Translations under genes and position numbers: made by a program
Assembly: GCA_903850335.1 (NCBI GenBank)
Contig: CAINLJ010000202.1
Span: forward strand, 1-39,077
Reading direction: 5' to 3'
Length of the DNA: 39,077 nucleotides
From: an uncultured Bacteroidia bacterium
GTDB lineage: Bacteria > Bacteroidota > Bacteroidia > Bacteroidales > Prolixibacteraceae
Shown here: positions 17,703 to 26,679 of the stretch, piece by piece
Layout: every line of letters starts with the position of its first letter
How positions within the stretch are numbered: the stretch's first letter is position 1
The notes under the pieces: model-generated
Seen by the model: only the letters and a program-made list of their open reading frames with translations
What the model was told of the DNA's origin: nothing
Databases searched by the model: none

Positions 17703-19361
17703 ATGTTCAAAGGAAAATACAGTCCGACCATCCTTCTTTTCCCGGCAATAATTCTTTTTGGATGGCAGAATAACATAGAAAGAGAGGCCGATGTTATTGT
17801 ATATGGAGGCACTTCAGCTGCTGTTACCGCTGCAGTTCAGGTTGCAAGAATGGGCAGGACAGTATTGGTGGTTTCTCCTGACAGGCACATTGGAGGACTT
17901 ACCTCATCGGGTCTGGGCTTTACAGATACAGGAAACAAAGCCGTAATAGGTGGTTTGGCACGCGAGTTCTATCACCGGATCTATAATGCATATCAAAAGT
18001 CCGGAGCCTGGAAATGGCAAAAAAAAGAAGATTATGGTGGTGTTGGACAGGGATCACCTGCCATAGATGGTGAAAACCGAACAATGTGGATCTTTGAACC
18101 TCATGTTGCCGAACAAGTTTTTGAAGATTTTGTAAGGGAAAATCAGATTAAGATTTTTAGGGACGAAATACTGGACAGAGTATCCGGGGTAACACTAAAA
18201 GAAAGGAAAATACAATCTTTCAAGACACTTTCCGGAAATATTTATAAAGGGAAAATATTTATTGATGCTACCTACGAAGGGGATCTAATGGCCTCTTCAG
18301 AAATAAGTTACCAGGTCGGCCGCGAATCAGCCAGTGTTTACAATGAGGAATGGAACGGCGTTCAGACTGGAAATTTTGCTATTAAACACCATGATTTTCA
18401 AGGGATAAATATTAGTCCGTACCGTGTTGCCGGAGATCCTAAGAGTGGCATTCTTCCTCTGATCTCAGGCGAAGATCCAGGTAAAAGAGGATCAGGTGAT
18501 AAGAAAATACAGGCCTACTGTTTTAGAACTTGTTTAACAAAAAATCCGGATAACAGAATTCCTTTCTCCCGTCCCGCAGAATACGACTCCAGCCGTTATG
18601 AACTAATGATTCGTATTTTCGATGCAGGGTGGCGCAAAACATTCAATAAATTCGATCCGATACCAAATCTAAAAACAGATGTTAATAATCATGGTCCGCT
18701 AAGTTTTGATTATATCGGTATGAACTACGACTATCCTGAAGCATCCTGGGAAAGAAGAAAAAAGATCATCTCGGACCATGAAAATTACCAAAAAGGATTA
18801 CTATACTTCATCGCAACAGATCCACGTGTTCCCCGGGAAATAGGAACAGAAATGCAGAAATGGGGACTTGCCAAAGATGAATTTCAGGACAACGGGAATT
18901 GGCCATATCAGATTTATGTTAGAGAAGCCAGGAGAATGACCGGACAATCCGTTCTAACCGAAAATGAAATAAAAGGGAAAAACAAGATACAACATTCAAT
19001 AGGCATGGGGTCGTATAACATGGACTCTCACAACACTCAAAGGTATATTAAACCGGATGGATTCGTTGAAAATGAGGGAGATATTGAAGTACAGGTTCCA
19101 ATATATCAAATTGATCTGGGATCGATCATCCCCAAAAAAGAAGAATGCAAGAATCTGCTTGTGCCAGTCGCACTTTCAGCCTCCCATATCGCTTACGGTT
19201 CAATCCGCATGGAACCTGTATTTATGATTTTAGGACAATCAGCTGGAACTGTAGCTTCGATAGCATTAGAAAATAATAAAGAGATAAATGACCTGAAATA
19301 CGATCAGATAAGAACAAAACTTATTGAGGACGGCCAGGTATTGGAATACATAAATCATTAA
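17703..19361 (+). CDS. Exported FAD-dependent oxidoreductase (FAD_oxidored family)
   Basis: A 552-residue flavoprotein. The FAD Rossmann motif is DVIVYGGTSAA (30-40), followed by HIGGLTSSGLGFTD, and the C-terminal FAD contact region is IRMEPVFMILGQSAGTVA. These are hallmarks of PF12831-type proteins common in Bacteroidota and Planctomycetota carbohydrate loci. Residues ~8-21 (PTILLFPAIILFGW) form a hydrophobic N-terminal segment consistent with a signal peptide or anchor, so it probably acts in the periplasm; the cleavage site is unclear. It lies 45 bp after the lyase and 11 bp before the sialidase-fold gene. It may oxidise a sugar or sugar derivative, but no substrate is established for close relatives that I know of. 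Confidence 0.88.
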   Translation: MFKGKYSPTILLFPAIILFGWQNNIEREADVIVYGGTSAAVTAAVQVARMGRTVLVVSPDRHIGGLTSSGLGFTDTGNKAVIGGLAREFYHRIYNAYQKSGAWKWQKKEDYGGVGQGSPAIDGENRTMWIFEPHVAEQVFEDFVRENQIKIFRDEILDRVSGVTLKERKIQSFKTLSGNIYKGKIFIDATYEGDLMASSEISYQVGRESASVYNEEWNGVQTGNFAIKHHDFQGINISPYRVAGDPKSGILPLISGEDPGKRGSGDKKIQAYCFRTCLTKNPDNRIPFSRPAEYDSSRYELMIRIFDAGWRKTFNKFDPIPNLKTDVNNHGPLSFDYIGMNYDYPEASWERRKKIISDHENYQKGLLYFIATDPRVPREIGTEMQKWGLAKDEFQDNGNWPYQIYVREARRMTGQSVLTENEIKGKNKIQHSIGMGSYNMDSHNTQRYIKPDGFVENEGDIEVQVPIYQIDLGSIIPKKEECKNLLVPVALSASHIAYGSIRMEPVFMILGQSAGTVASIALENNKEINDLKYDQIRTKLIEDGQVLEYINH

Positions 19362-19372
19362 AATTTAATCAG

Positions 19373-20569
19373 ATGATCAAAATTTTTTCAATATTTTCTT
19401 TGCTTCTACTAACGATTACTCCGGCTTGCATGTCCCAGATCCGGAATGAAAAAAAAGCTATAATCAGTGAAGAGATCCTATTCCCACTACAAAAAGATCA
19501 TACACATGGGAGCAGCATAGTATTCCTTCCAAATGGTGATTTACTGGCTGCCTGGTTTCAGGGAAGTGGAGAACGAACGGCAGATGATGTTCGAATCATG
19601 GGTTCAAGGCTGAAAAAAGGGTTAAAATCCTGGAGTGCTCCATTTCTTATGGCTGACACAAAGGGTATTCCCGACTGTAATCCGGTTCTCTTTCTTAACC
19701 AAAATGGTAAACTCTTCCTTTTCTGGGTAGCAGTACAGGCAAATAAATGGGAAGATGCTATTCTACGCTTCCGGACTTCAACTAATTATAACGGTAATGA
19801 AGCTCCTGTGTGGGAATGGCAGGACAACATTCTTCTGAAACCTGATGACAATTTCGTAAAGGAAGTTGAAAAAAGATTTAGGGAGCTGCCTAAGACTGAA
19901 GCAGGCTGGGCTGCATATGCACCAAATTATGATTCAATGATTAAAGACGCAAGTAAGGATCTGCTAAAAAGGAGCATCGGCTGGATGACAAGAATCCATC
20001 CAATTACCCTTAAGTCCGGAAGAATACTCCTCCCTCTATACTCCGACGGTCTGAATTTTTCTTTAGTAGCTATTTCGGATGACGACGGAACAACCTGGAG
20101 ACCCAGCCTTCCAATTGTTGGCCGCGGGCCAATTCAGCCTGCCCTGGCAGTAAGGAAAAACGGAGATATTGTAGCCTTTATGCGTGACAGTGGAGATTCA
20201 CCTACGCGGGTCCAAAAGAGCACTTCAACAGACAATGGAGAATCGTGGAGTGTCTCACTAAAGACCGAAATTCCAAATGAAGCAAGCGTTGAAATTTGCG
20301 TTTTGAAAGAGGGACTCTGGGCCTTTGTGGGAAATGACAGTAATGACGGCAGATACCGGTTTTCAATATATCTATCTGACGATGAGGGGGCATCCTGGAA
20401 ATGGAAGGAACTCATTGAATATGATCCAAATAAAAAAGGCAGTTTTTCGTATCCATGTCTTATTCAAACTCCTGATGGATTGTTAAACATTTCTTATTCT
20501 TATTCAGAAGGGGATCATTTGGAAGCGATCAAACATGTAGTTATCGATCCTAAGAAAATCATAAAATAA
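19373..20569 (+). CDS. BNR-repeat / sialidase-superfamily exported protein
   Basis: A 398-residue protein with a signal peptide (MIKIFSIFSLLLLTITPAC region). It has a six-bladed propeller sequence with three clear Asp boxes at 50-residue spacing: SDDDGTTW (235-242), STDNGESW (285-292) and SDDEGASW (335-342). The N-terminal part (GSSIVFLPNGDLLAAWFQGS) matches BNR_2 (PF13088) proteins often named exo-alpha-sialidase. The classical sialidase FRIP/RIP motif is not seen near the N-terminus, so true GH33 activity is doubtful; related propellers include other glycoside hydrolases and lyases. It is probably a periplasmic glycan-cleaving or glycan-binding protein in the plus-strand operon, 11 bp after the FAD oxidoreductase. 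Confidence 0.85.
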   Translation: MIKIFSIFSLLLLTITPACMSQIRNEKKAIISEEILFPLQKDHTHGSSIVFLPNGDLLAAWFQGSGERTADDVRIMGSRLKKGLKSWSAPFLMADTKGIPDCNPVLFLNQNGKLFLFWVAVQANKWEDAILRFRTSTNYNGNEAPVWEWQDNILLKPDDNFVKEVEKRFRELPKTEAGWAAYAPNYDSMIKDASKDLLKRSIGWMTRIHPITLKSGRILLPLYSDGLNFSLVAISDDDGTTWRPSLPIVGRGPIQPALAVRKNGDIVAFMRDSGDSPTRVQKSTSTDNGESWSVSLKTEIPNEASVEICVLKEGLWAFVGNDSNDGRYRFSIYLSDDEGASWKWKELIEYDPNKKGSFSYPCLIQTPDGLLNISYSYSEGDHLEAIKHVVIDPKKIIK

Positions 20570-20636
20570 ACCGATAAACATTAAAAAATTTAAGGGTATA
20601 ACAGTCTTAAGAAGAACATTTAAAACAACTAAATAT

Positions 20637-21725
20637 ATGGAAAATTTTATTTCTCAACCAATTAAGAATTTGTTTTCAGGGTTAATTTCAAGAGTAAAAA
20701 ACTACTTAGGGACAGCATTTTCAATAATGGCTATAATCCTACTCCCCAATATAATAACCGCAAAAGGTCTAAGCATAAACGATTTGGGAAAGACAGCCAT
20801 TTCCACCTCCAATCCCGGGTCAGCGGAGCAAAACACAACATCGGCCGAGAGGCTTGGGTTTCCAAAGGGGAAGAAAATACTGCTCCTTCACATTGATGAT
20901 GCAGGGATGTGTCCTGAGGCAAATGCTGCGACCCAGCATTACATTGGCAATGGATTCCTTCATTCAGCGGCTGTTATGATGCCTTGTCCAAGTGCAGAGG
21001 CAATGATTGCATGGACGAGGAGTCATCGGGGCGAAGATATTGGACTTCATCTTACACTTACAAGTGAATGGTCGGAATATCGCTGGGGACCGGTCTCCAA
21101 TCCGGCACTCATCCCGGGACTTGTTGATCCTTTTGGAAAATTCTGGCATGAGGTACCGGATGTGGCGATGCATGCTTCGGCTAAGGAAGTAGAGACTGAA
21201 ATCAGGGCACAAATAGAAAAATCTATCTCGCTCGGTTACCGTCCCAGCCATATCGATACTCATATGGGTACTCTTTACGGAACCCCTGAATATGTTAAAG
21301 TTTTCTTACAAGTTGCTGAAGAATATCATATTCCGGCAAATGTGATTGATCTGACTTACCCCGAAGTAGCCGAAAAATTCAAGGCCATGGGTTACCCGGT
21401 AAATGATGCAGTGGTGAAGCTTGTTGCCTGTTATACAATGCCACGACTCGACAACTTTACAAGCGTACAAGAGGGGAAAACCTACGATGAAAAGAGATCG
21501 AATTTTTTCAAACTCGTTGAATCATTAAATCCAGGTTTAACTGAGATTATCTTTCATCCTTCCGTTCCAACGGAAAACATGAAATCAATTACAGGTACCT
21601 GGCAACAACGCGCATGGGAAGCCGAGCTGTTTTCTGATCCTGTAGTCATACAATATCTTAGGGATAAAGGAATAATCATAACCAACTGGAAGGAGATTAT
21701 GGCGCGCTTCGAACACAAAAAATAA
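20637..21725 (+). CDS. YdjC/ChbG-type carbohydrate deacetylase with N-terminal export signal
   Basis: A 362-residue protein whose catalytic part (about 78-360) has the YdjC-family blocks: LLLHIDDAGMC with Asp87 and Asp88, GLHLTLTSEW with His138, and SHIDTHMGT with His205 and His209. These make up the Asp/His/His metal site and catalytic aspartate. Family members remove the acetyl group from N-acetylated oligosaccharides (for example ChbG on chitooligosaccharides). The first ~45 residues contain a hydrophobic stretch (GTAFSIMAIILLPNIITAKG) after a long polar n-region, indicating export or membrane anchoring, whereas E. coli ChbG is cytoplasmic. The next gene encodes an acetyltransferase-like membrane protein. 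Substrate is inferred to be an N-acetylated amino-sugar glycan fragment. Confidence 0.88.
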   Translation: MENFISQPIKNLFSGLISRVKNYLGTAFSIMAIILLPNIITAKGLSINDLGKTAISTSNPGSAEQNTTSAERLGFPKGKKILLLHIDDAGMCPEANAATQHYIGNGFLHSAAVMMPCPSAEAMIAWTRSHRGEDIGLHLTLTSEWSEYRWGPVSNPALIPGLVDPFGKFWHEVPDVAMHASAKEVETEIRAQIEKSISLGYRPSHIDTHMGTLYGTPEYVKVFLQVAEEYHIPANVIDLTYPEVAEKFKAMGYPVNDAVVKLVACYTMPRLDNFTSVQEGKTYDEKRSNFFKLVESLNPGLTEIIFHPSVPTENMKSITGTWQQRAWEAELFSDPVVIQYLRDKGIIITNWKEIMARFEHKK

Positions 21726-21759
21726 CTTCGGAAAAGGAAGGTAAAAAAATTAAAAATTA

Positions 21760-22848
21760 ATGGACAATCAAAAAAGAATTCTTGCAATTGATATCTTCCG
21801 TGGACTTACAATGTCGATGATGATCCTTGTGAATTATCCGGGTGCCCGTAGTTACATATACCCCCCTCTCTCTCATGCAAAATGGAATGGAGCCACGCCA
21901 ACGGATTTTATCTTCCCATTCTTTATTTTTATTGTTGGAGTTTCAGTCGTACTCTCCCTCTCACGCCAGATTCATGCAGCTAAACCACGTAAGGAAATAG
22001 TGAAAAAGATTCTGATCAGAGGTATGAAAATTTATTTAATTGGATTTTTTTTACATTATCTTCCTGATTTTGATTTCAACAAGATTGATTTGTTTGGAGT
22101 ATTACAAAGGATATCAATTGTTTATGTAGCTTCGGCTGTACTTTACCTCTATACTTCATGGAAAACCCAATTATATATTGGGGGAATAATTCTCATAGGA
22201 TATTGGATTACATTGTCATTTATTCCAACGGACAGTTTTTTAGCAGGTACTATGGAGCCGGGAGTAAATTTTGCTGCATGGTTCGACAGGTTGTTCTTCT
22301 CAGCTGAAATGCTGGGTAAACATGGGTGGAATCCGGAAGGGATTTACAGTACTTTCCCCGCTATCGTAACCGGAATAACCGGAATGCTGGCAGGACGGTT
22401 AATTATTGTCGAAAAAATCACAGAAAAAACAATAATCTGGCTTTTTATTGCCGGAATTTCATGCATCCTGGCGGGTTCAATTTGGGACTGGCAATTCCCG
22501 ATCAACAAGAAACTATGGACAAGTTCATTTGTGCTTTATACCTCAGGCTGGGCTACAGTGGCTTTGGCATTTTCACTTTTTTTCTTTGATATCAGGAGCC
22601 ATAAAGATAATCCTATAGCCCGTTATGGAGTTATCTTTGGCAGTAATGCAATCGCAGTCTATGTATTAGCGGACCTCTTTGAGACAACTTATAAATACAC
22701 ATTTATTCACGACTTTGTATATGGAGGGTTGTCCGATCTGGGTGTCAGCGAAGTTAGTGCCTCGCTTGTATGGGCTTTATTCTCAGTAGGTTCCTGCTTT
22801 GTGGTAGCCTGGATTTTATATAAAAAACAACTGTTTTTTAAACTTTGA
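21760..22848 (+). CDS. NagX/HGSNAT-like multispanning membrane protein (DUF5009 acyltransferase)
   Basis: A 362-residue integral membrane protein with about ten predicted helices. The N-terminal signature AIDIFRGLTMSMMILVNYPG, followed by HAKWNGATPTDFIFPFFIF, is typical of the DUF5009 group related to human heparan-alpha-glucosaminide N-acetyltransferase and to NagX of bacterial GlcNAc loci. Human HGSNAT passes acetyl groups from cytoplasmic acetyl-CoA to terminal glucosamine on the other side of the membrane; the bacterial NagX role is not settled. Here it lies between an exported deacetylase and an exported oxidoreductase-like lipoprotein, with the next gene only 4 bp away, so it may handle acetyl groups of an amino sugar across the inner membrane (inference). 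Confidence 0.9.
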   Translation: MDNQKRILAIDIFRGLTMSMMILVNYPGARSYIYPPLSHAKWNGATPTDFIFPFFIFIVGVSVVLSLSRQIHAAKPRKEIVKKILIRGMKIYLIGFFLHYLPDFDFNKIDLFGVLQRISIVYVASAVLYLYTSWKTQLYIGGIILIGYWITLSFIPTDSFLAGTMEPGVNFAAWFDRLFFSAEMLGKHGWNPEGIYSTFPAIVTGITGMLAGRLIIVEKITEKTIIWLFIAGISCILAGSIWDWQFPINKKLWTSSFVLYTSGWATVALAFSLFFFDIRSHKDNPIARYGVIFGSNAIAVYVLADLFETTYKYTFIHDFVYGGLSDLGVSEVSASLVWALFSVGSCFVVAWILYKKQLFFKL

Positions 22849-22852
22849 CTTT

Positions 22853-24220
22853 ATGAAGATAGTTAGTGCAATTAAGATTTTTACAATTGTGTTTATTTTA
22901 CTCTGTTTCGCAGGATGTATTAACAATCCCGGCAACCAGCGGAAAGTGGCTGAATTCACAATTATCCAGCTTGATCCTACCCATGGTCATGCTGCAGCTG
23001 CTCAAAGTGAACAATTAAGTGGTTTGGATACAAATGTTTATGTCTATGCTCCTGATTTAACAGCTGTTGAACCATATTTACAACAGATAAATTCTTTCAA
23101 CCTGAGGAGCGATAATCCAACAAAATGGTTAGAAATACCCTATTACGGGCAGGATTATCTGGAAAAAATGGCTTCTGAGAAGAAGGGAAATATTGTTGTT
23201 CTTGCAGGTAACAACAGGGTTAAAATTGATTATATCGAAAAATCGATCCAGGCGGGGATGAATGTATTTTCGGATAAACCAATCGTAATTAACAAGGAAG
23301 GGTTTGACAGATTAAAGAGGGTTTATGAGCTTGCTACCGAAAAAGGGCTTGTACTTTTTGATATGATGACTGAGCGTTACAGCCTGATCAACAGAATACA
23401 GAAGTCACTTATGCAGGACAGTCTCCTGTTTGGCCATTTACTACCAGGGACTCCTGATCATCCATCCGTTATTGAGTCTAGTGTCCATCATTTCTATAGG
23501 GGTGGAAAGGGAACACGTCCTGCATGGTATTTCGATGTTCAGCAGCAGGGAGAAGGAATTGTTGATGTTACGACGCATTTGATTGATTTGTCGTTTTGGA
23601 AATCTTTTCCCGATCAAAGCATAGATTTTAATAGGGATGTGAATGTATTATCTGCAAGTCACTCACCCGTTATAATCACAAAAAGTGCATTCGCTGCTGC
23701 CACTTCGTTACCTGAAATTCCTTCATCATTAAACAATTACATGAAGGATTCAGTTCTGGAGGTATATGCCAACGGAAGTATAACCTATTGTGTAAAAGGG
23801 ATAAATACCCGTGTAAATGTTGAATGGCGTCCTGCCACACCCCCGGGGGGAAACGATCTGAGAAATGCATGCGCTGAAGGTACAAAATGTACACTAATTA
23901 TCAGTCAGGAGTTTGGACAGACAAGTCCAAAACTTTGTGTTCTAAAGGGCGAAAAAGTTACAGATCAGCAGTTTAAAATAGTCTTACAAAATGCTATTGG
24001 AAGCCTGCAAAATGAATATCCAGGCATATCATTAAGTGGCGATGGAAATCCAGTTCAAATTAATATTCCTTCAGGATTAAGAAGCTCTCATGACCCGACA
24101 TTTAAAGTATTTCTGGGTTTCCTGAAAAATAAGGATATGCCAAAATGGGAAGTTCCGAACACACTTGCAAAATACTATATCACGACTACAGCATTAGAAA
24201 TGGCTAAGCAGAAGAAATAA
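22853..24220 (+). CDS. Gfo/Idh/MocA-like lipoprotein (putative oxidoreductase C-terminal domain)
   Basis: A 455-residue lipoprotein (lipobox FAGC, Cys22). The fold is that of sugar dehydrogenases of the Gfo/Idh/MocA group: a DKP motif with Lys142 (usually EKP) ends the nucleotide-binding domain, and a long C-terminal region (SVHHFYRGGKGTRPAWYFDV, then GEGIVDVTTHLIDLSFW) matches the Oxidoreduct_C family (PF16490). The N-terminal glycine-rich loop expected for NAD(P) is replaced by QLDPTHGHAAAA, so cofactor binding is uncertain. With the Tat-exported relative 17 bp downstream it could form a periplasmic sugar oxidoreductase pair. Similar exported pairs occur in Bacteroidota clusters for glycoside oxidation; the substrate here is unknown. 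Confidence 0.87.
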   Translation: MKIVSAIKIFTIVFILLCFAGCINNPGNQRKVAEFTIIQLDPTHGHAAAAQSEQLSGLDTNVYVYAPDLTAVEPYLQQINSFNLRSDNPTKWLEIPYYGQDYLEKMASEKKGNIVVLAGNNRVKIDYIEKSIQAGMNVFSDKPIVINKEGFDRLKRVYELATEKGLVLFDMMTERYSLINRIQKSLMQDSLLFGHLLPGTPDHPSVIESSVHHFYRGGKGTRPAWYFDVQQQGEGIVDVTTHLIDLSFWKSFPDQSIDFNRDVNVLSASHSPVIITKSAFAAATSLPEIPSSLNNYMKDSVLEVYANGSITYCVKGINTRVNVEWRPATPPGGNDLRNACAEGTKCTLIISQEFGQTSPKLCVLKGEKVTDQQFKIVLQNAIGSLQNEYPGISLSGDGNPVQINIPSGLRSSHDPTFKVFLGFLKNKDMPKWEVPNTLAKYYITTTALEMAKQKK

Positions 24221-24237
24221 AACCAAATTAACTTATT

Positions 24238-25578
24238 ATGACAACGAGACGTGAAACTTTAAAAATAGCAGCTGCAGGATCCGCAGGAATAGCTTTGGGA
24301 GGTATCCTTCCCGGGTTTAGTGCAAAGAGTTACAATAGTATTATTGGGTCAAACGATCGTGTGAGGCTCTCTTTTATCGGAGTGAATTCGAGGGGATATT
24401 CTCTGGCACAGAACTTTGCGAAACTTAATACCTGCGAGGTCAAACACATTTGTGATGTTGATTCAAGAGCAATCGAAAAATGTGTTGTCAATATTGAGAA
24501 GATTTCCGGGACCAAACCAAAGGGGTTCAAGGATTTCAGGGAATCTCTGATGAGTAATGATGTTGATGCCGTAGTTATTGCGACCCCCGATAACTGGCAC
24601 GCTCCTGCGGCTATGCTTGCTATGAAGGCAGGGAAACATGTCTATCTGGAGAAACCCTGCAGTTACGCACCGGCTGAAGGTGAAATGCTTGTAGAGGGCG
24701 CGATAAAATATAACCGGGTAATGCAGATGGGAAACCAAAGAAGATCATGGCCAAATGTCATTCAGGGAATTAATGAGTTGAAGGACGGAGTTATCGGGCG
24801 TGTTTATTTCGCAAAGGGATGGTATGCAAATAACCGCAAATCAATTGGTATTGGCAAAGAAGCTCCGGTACCTGAATGGCTGGACTGGGATTTATGGCAG
24901 GGACCAGCCATCCGGAAACCATTCAAAGATAATTACGTTCATTATAACTGGCACTGGTTCTGGCATTGGGGCACCGGAGAGGCGCTAAATAATGGAACAC
25001 ATATGGCTGATCTTATGCGATGGGGACTTGGGGTTGACTTTGCTGGCAAAGTTAACTCAACAGGTGGCAGATACCGTTTCAAAGATGATTGGGAGACTCC
25101 CGATACCCAGGTAATCAGCATGGAATTTAACAACAATACGGCAATGACATGGGAAGGACGCAGCTGTAATCCTCATCTAATTGAAGGTGCTACAGTGGGG
25201 GTTACTTTCTATGGTGAAAATGGAACTTTGGTAACTCAGGGTGGTAACGACTATACAATCTATAGTATTGATGACAAAGTAATTAAAAGTGTAACAAGCG
25301 ATATTAAAATCGATTCTTCCAACCTGATGAATCCCGGAGAGAAACTCGATGCATTTCATTTGCAAAACTTCCTGGATGGGATAACTAAAGGAACTAAATT
25401 AAACTCCGACATTACAGGTGGCCATAAGAGTACACTCCTTGTTCAACTGGGAAATATTTCGCAAAGAGTTGGCAGAACATTAAATACAAACCCAAAGAAC
25501 GGTCATATACTGAACGACAATGAAGCAATGAAACTATGGTCACGTAAATATGAAAAAGGTTGGGAAATGACTGTGTGA
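24238..25578 (+). CDS. Tat-exported Gfo/Idh/MocA family oxidoreductase
   Basis: A 446-residue protein. A twin-arginine signal (TRRETLKIAAAGSAGIALGG) shows that it is exported folded, with its cofactor already bound. The nucleotide loop is FIGVNSRG, the EKP motif with Lys139 is in VYLEKPCSY, and the catalytic-type His255 lies in NNGTHMADLMRWGLG. These are standard Gfo/Idh/MocA features, and related exported members use a tightly bound NAD(H), as glucose-fructose oxidoreductase does. It probably oxidises, reduces or epimerises a sugar or glycoside in the periplasm. Its upstream neighbour is the lipoprotein paralogue; a 63-bp gap separates it from the 2-hydroxyacid dehydrogenase gene. Confidence 0.92.
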   Translation: MTTRRETLKIAAAGSAGIALGGILPGFSAKSYNSIIGSNDRVRLSFIGVNSRGYSLAQNFAKLNTCEVKHICDVDSRAIEKCVVNIEKISGTKPKGFKDFRESLMSNDVDAVVIATPDNWHAPAAMLAMKAGKHVYLEKPCSYAPAEGEMLVEGAIKYNRVMQMGNQRRSWPNVIQGINELKDGVIGRVYFAKGWYANNRKSIGIGKEAPVPEWLDWDLWQGPAIRKPFKDNYVHYNWHWFWHWGTGEALNNGTHMADLMRWGLGVDFAGKVNSTGGRYRFKDDWETPDTQVISMEFNNNTAMTWEGRSCNPHLIEGATVGVTFYGENGTLVTQGGNDYTIYSIDDKVIKSVTSDIKIDSSNLMNPGEKLDAFHLQNFLDGITKGTKLNSDITGGHKSTLLVQLGNISQRVGRTLNTNPKNGHILNDNEAMKLWSRKYEKGWEMTV

Positions 25579-25641
25579 TGATCTCTGAAAGTTTCATATT
25601 CAGTGTTATAAAAAATGAATTTAAACAAATAATTAAAAACA

Positions 25642-26607
25642 ATGAAAATAGTTGTACTCGACGGATACACTTTAAATCCGGGAGACCTTAGTTGGGAAGG
25701 AATAGGAAAATTTGGGGATTTAACTGTATATGACAGAACGGTTAAACAAGCTGATGAAATAATAAAAGCTATTGACAATGCCGAAATAATCTTTACAAAT
25801 AAAACACCATTGGCAAGAGAGGTGCTATACCAGTTACCATCTTTGAAATATATTGGCGTTTTAGCAACCGGCTATAATGTTGTGGATATCATCGCGGCCA
25901 GGGAGCTTGGAATAACTGTCACAAATATTCCGACTTACGGTACAACGGCAGTAGCACAATTTACTTTCGCTCTTATTCTTGAACTTTGCCATCATGTTGG
26001 AGATCACAGTCGTTCTGTTCAAAACGGTGAATGGAGCAGCTGTCCGGATTTCTGTTTCTGGAATACTCCTCTGATCGAACTGGCAGGAAAAACGCTGGGA
26101 ATTATCGGTTTTGGACGAATCGGTCAGGCAACAGCAAAAGTAGCCACGGCCTTTGGGTTGAATGTACTGTATAACGATGTAAATAATTCAGGAAAACTCG
26201 ACACTGATAATTGCCATTATACTGATTTGGATACTCTTTTTGCAAAGTCAGATATCATAAGTCTCCATTGTCCGCTTTTTGAAAGTACCCAGGGAATCAT
26301 TAATAGGGATAATATCTTAAAAATGAAAGATGGTGCGATGATTATAAATACATCACGGGGACCATTGGTCGTTGAGAAAGATCTTACTGAAGCATTAAAC
26401 AACGGAAAACTCGCTGGTGCTGCATTGGATGTGGTATCGACCGAACCCATAGAAAGAACTAATGAATTATTAAAAGCAAAAAACTGCATCCTAACTCCAC
26501 ATATTGCCTGGGCACCAACTGAATCACGTTTCAGACTGATGAATATGGCGGTTGAAAATTTAACTGCATTTTTAAAAGGAACTCCCAAAAATGTTGTAAA
26601 TCTTTGA
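25642..26607 (+). CDS. D-isomer-specific 2-hydroxyacid dehydrogenase (glycerate-dehydrogenase-like)
   Basis: A 321-residue cytoplasmic dehydrogenase. The NAD(H) loop is GIIGFGRIG, and the catalytic triad is Arg239 (TSRGP), Glu268 (STEPIE) and His287 (TPHIAWAP), with the 29- and 19-residue spacing normal for the family. It interconverts a 2-hydroxyacid and a 2-keto acid. With an RraA-like protein and an HpaI-type aldolase directly downstream, a likely job is reducing hydroxypyruvate, tartronate semialdehyde or another keto acid released from a sugar acid. Overall similarity is to hydroxypyruvate reductase/glycerate dehydrogenase, but that substrate is not proven by sequence. Confidence 0.92.
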   Translation: MKIVVLDGYTLNPGDLSWEGIGKFGDLTVYDRTVKQADEIIKAIDNAEIIFTNKTPLAREVLYQLPSLKYIGVLATGYNVVDIIAARELGITVTNIPTYGTTAVAQFTFALILELCHHVGDHSRSVQNGEWSSCPDFCFWNTPLIELAGKTLGIIGFGRIGQATAKVATAFGLNVLYNDVNNSGKLDTDNCHYTDLDTLFAKSDIISLHCPLFESTQGIINRDNILKMKDGAMIINTSRGPLVVEKDLTEALNNGKLAGAALDVVSTEPIERTNELLKAKNCILTPHIAWAPTESRFRLMNMAVENLTAFLKGTPKNVVNL

Positions 26608-26679
26608 GGCAGGTATTTTTTAAACCGCCAATAAAGAAAATGATGTCATAAATTCTGCTTATCTAAAATAGCCTCTAAC

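Noticed and set aside
19373-20569. True GH33 sialidase
   Set aside because: Three Asp boxes are present, but the FRIP/RIP motif is not seen, and no NanE/NanK genes accompany it; kept as sialidase-superfamily only.
26217-26588. 123-codon open frame antisense to the 2-hydroxyacid dehydrogenase
   Set aside because: The sense frame has a complete catalytic triad and NAD motif; the antisense frame has no family features.
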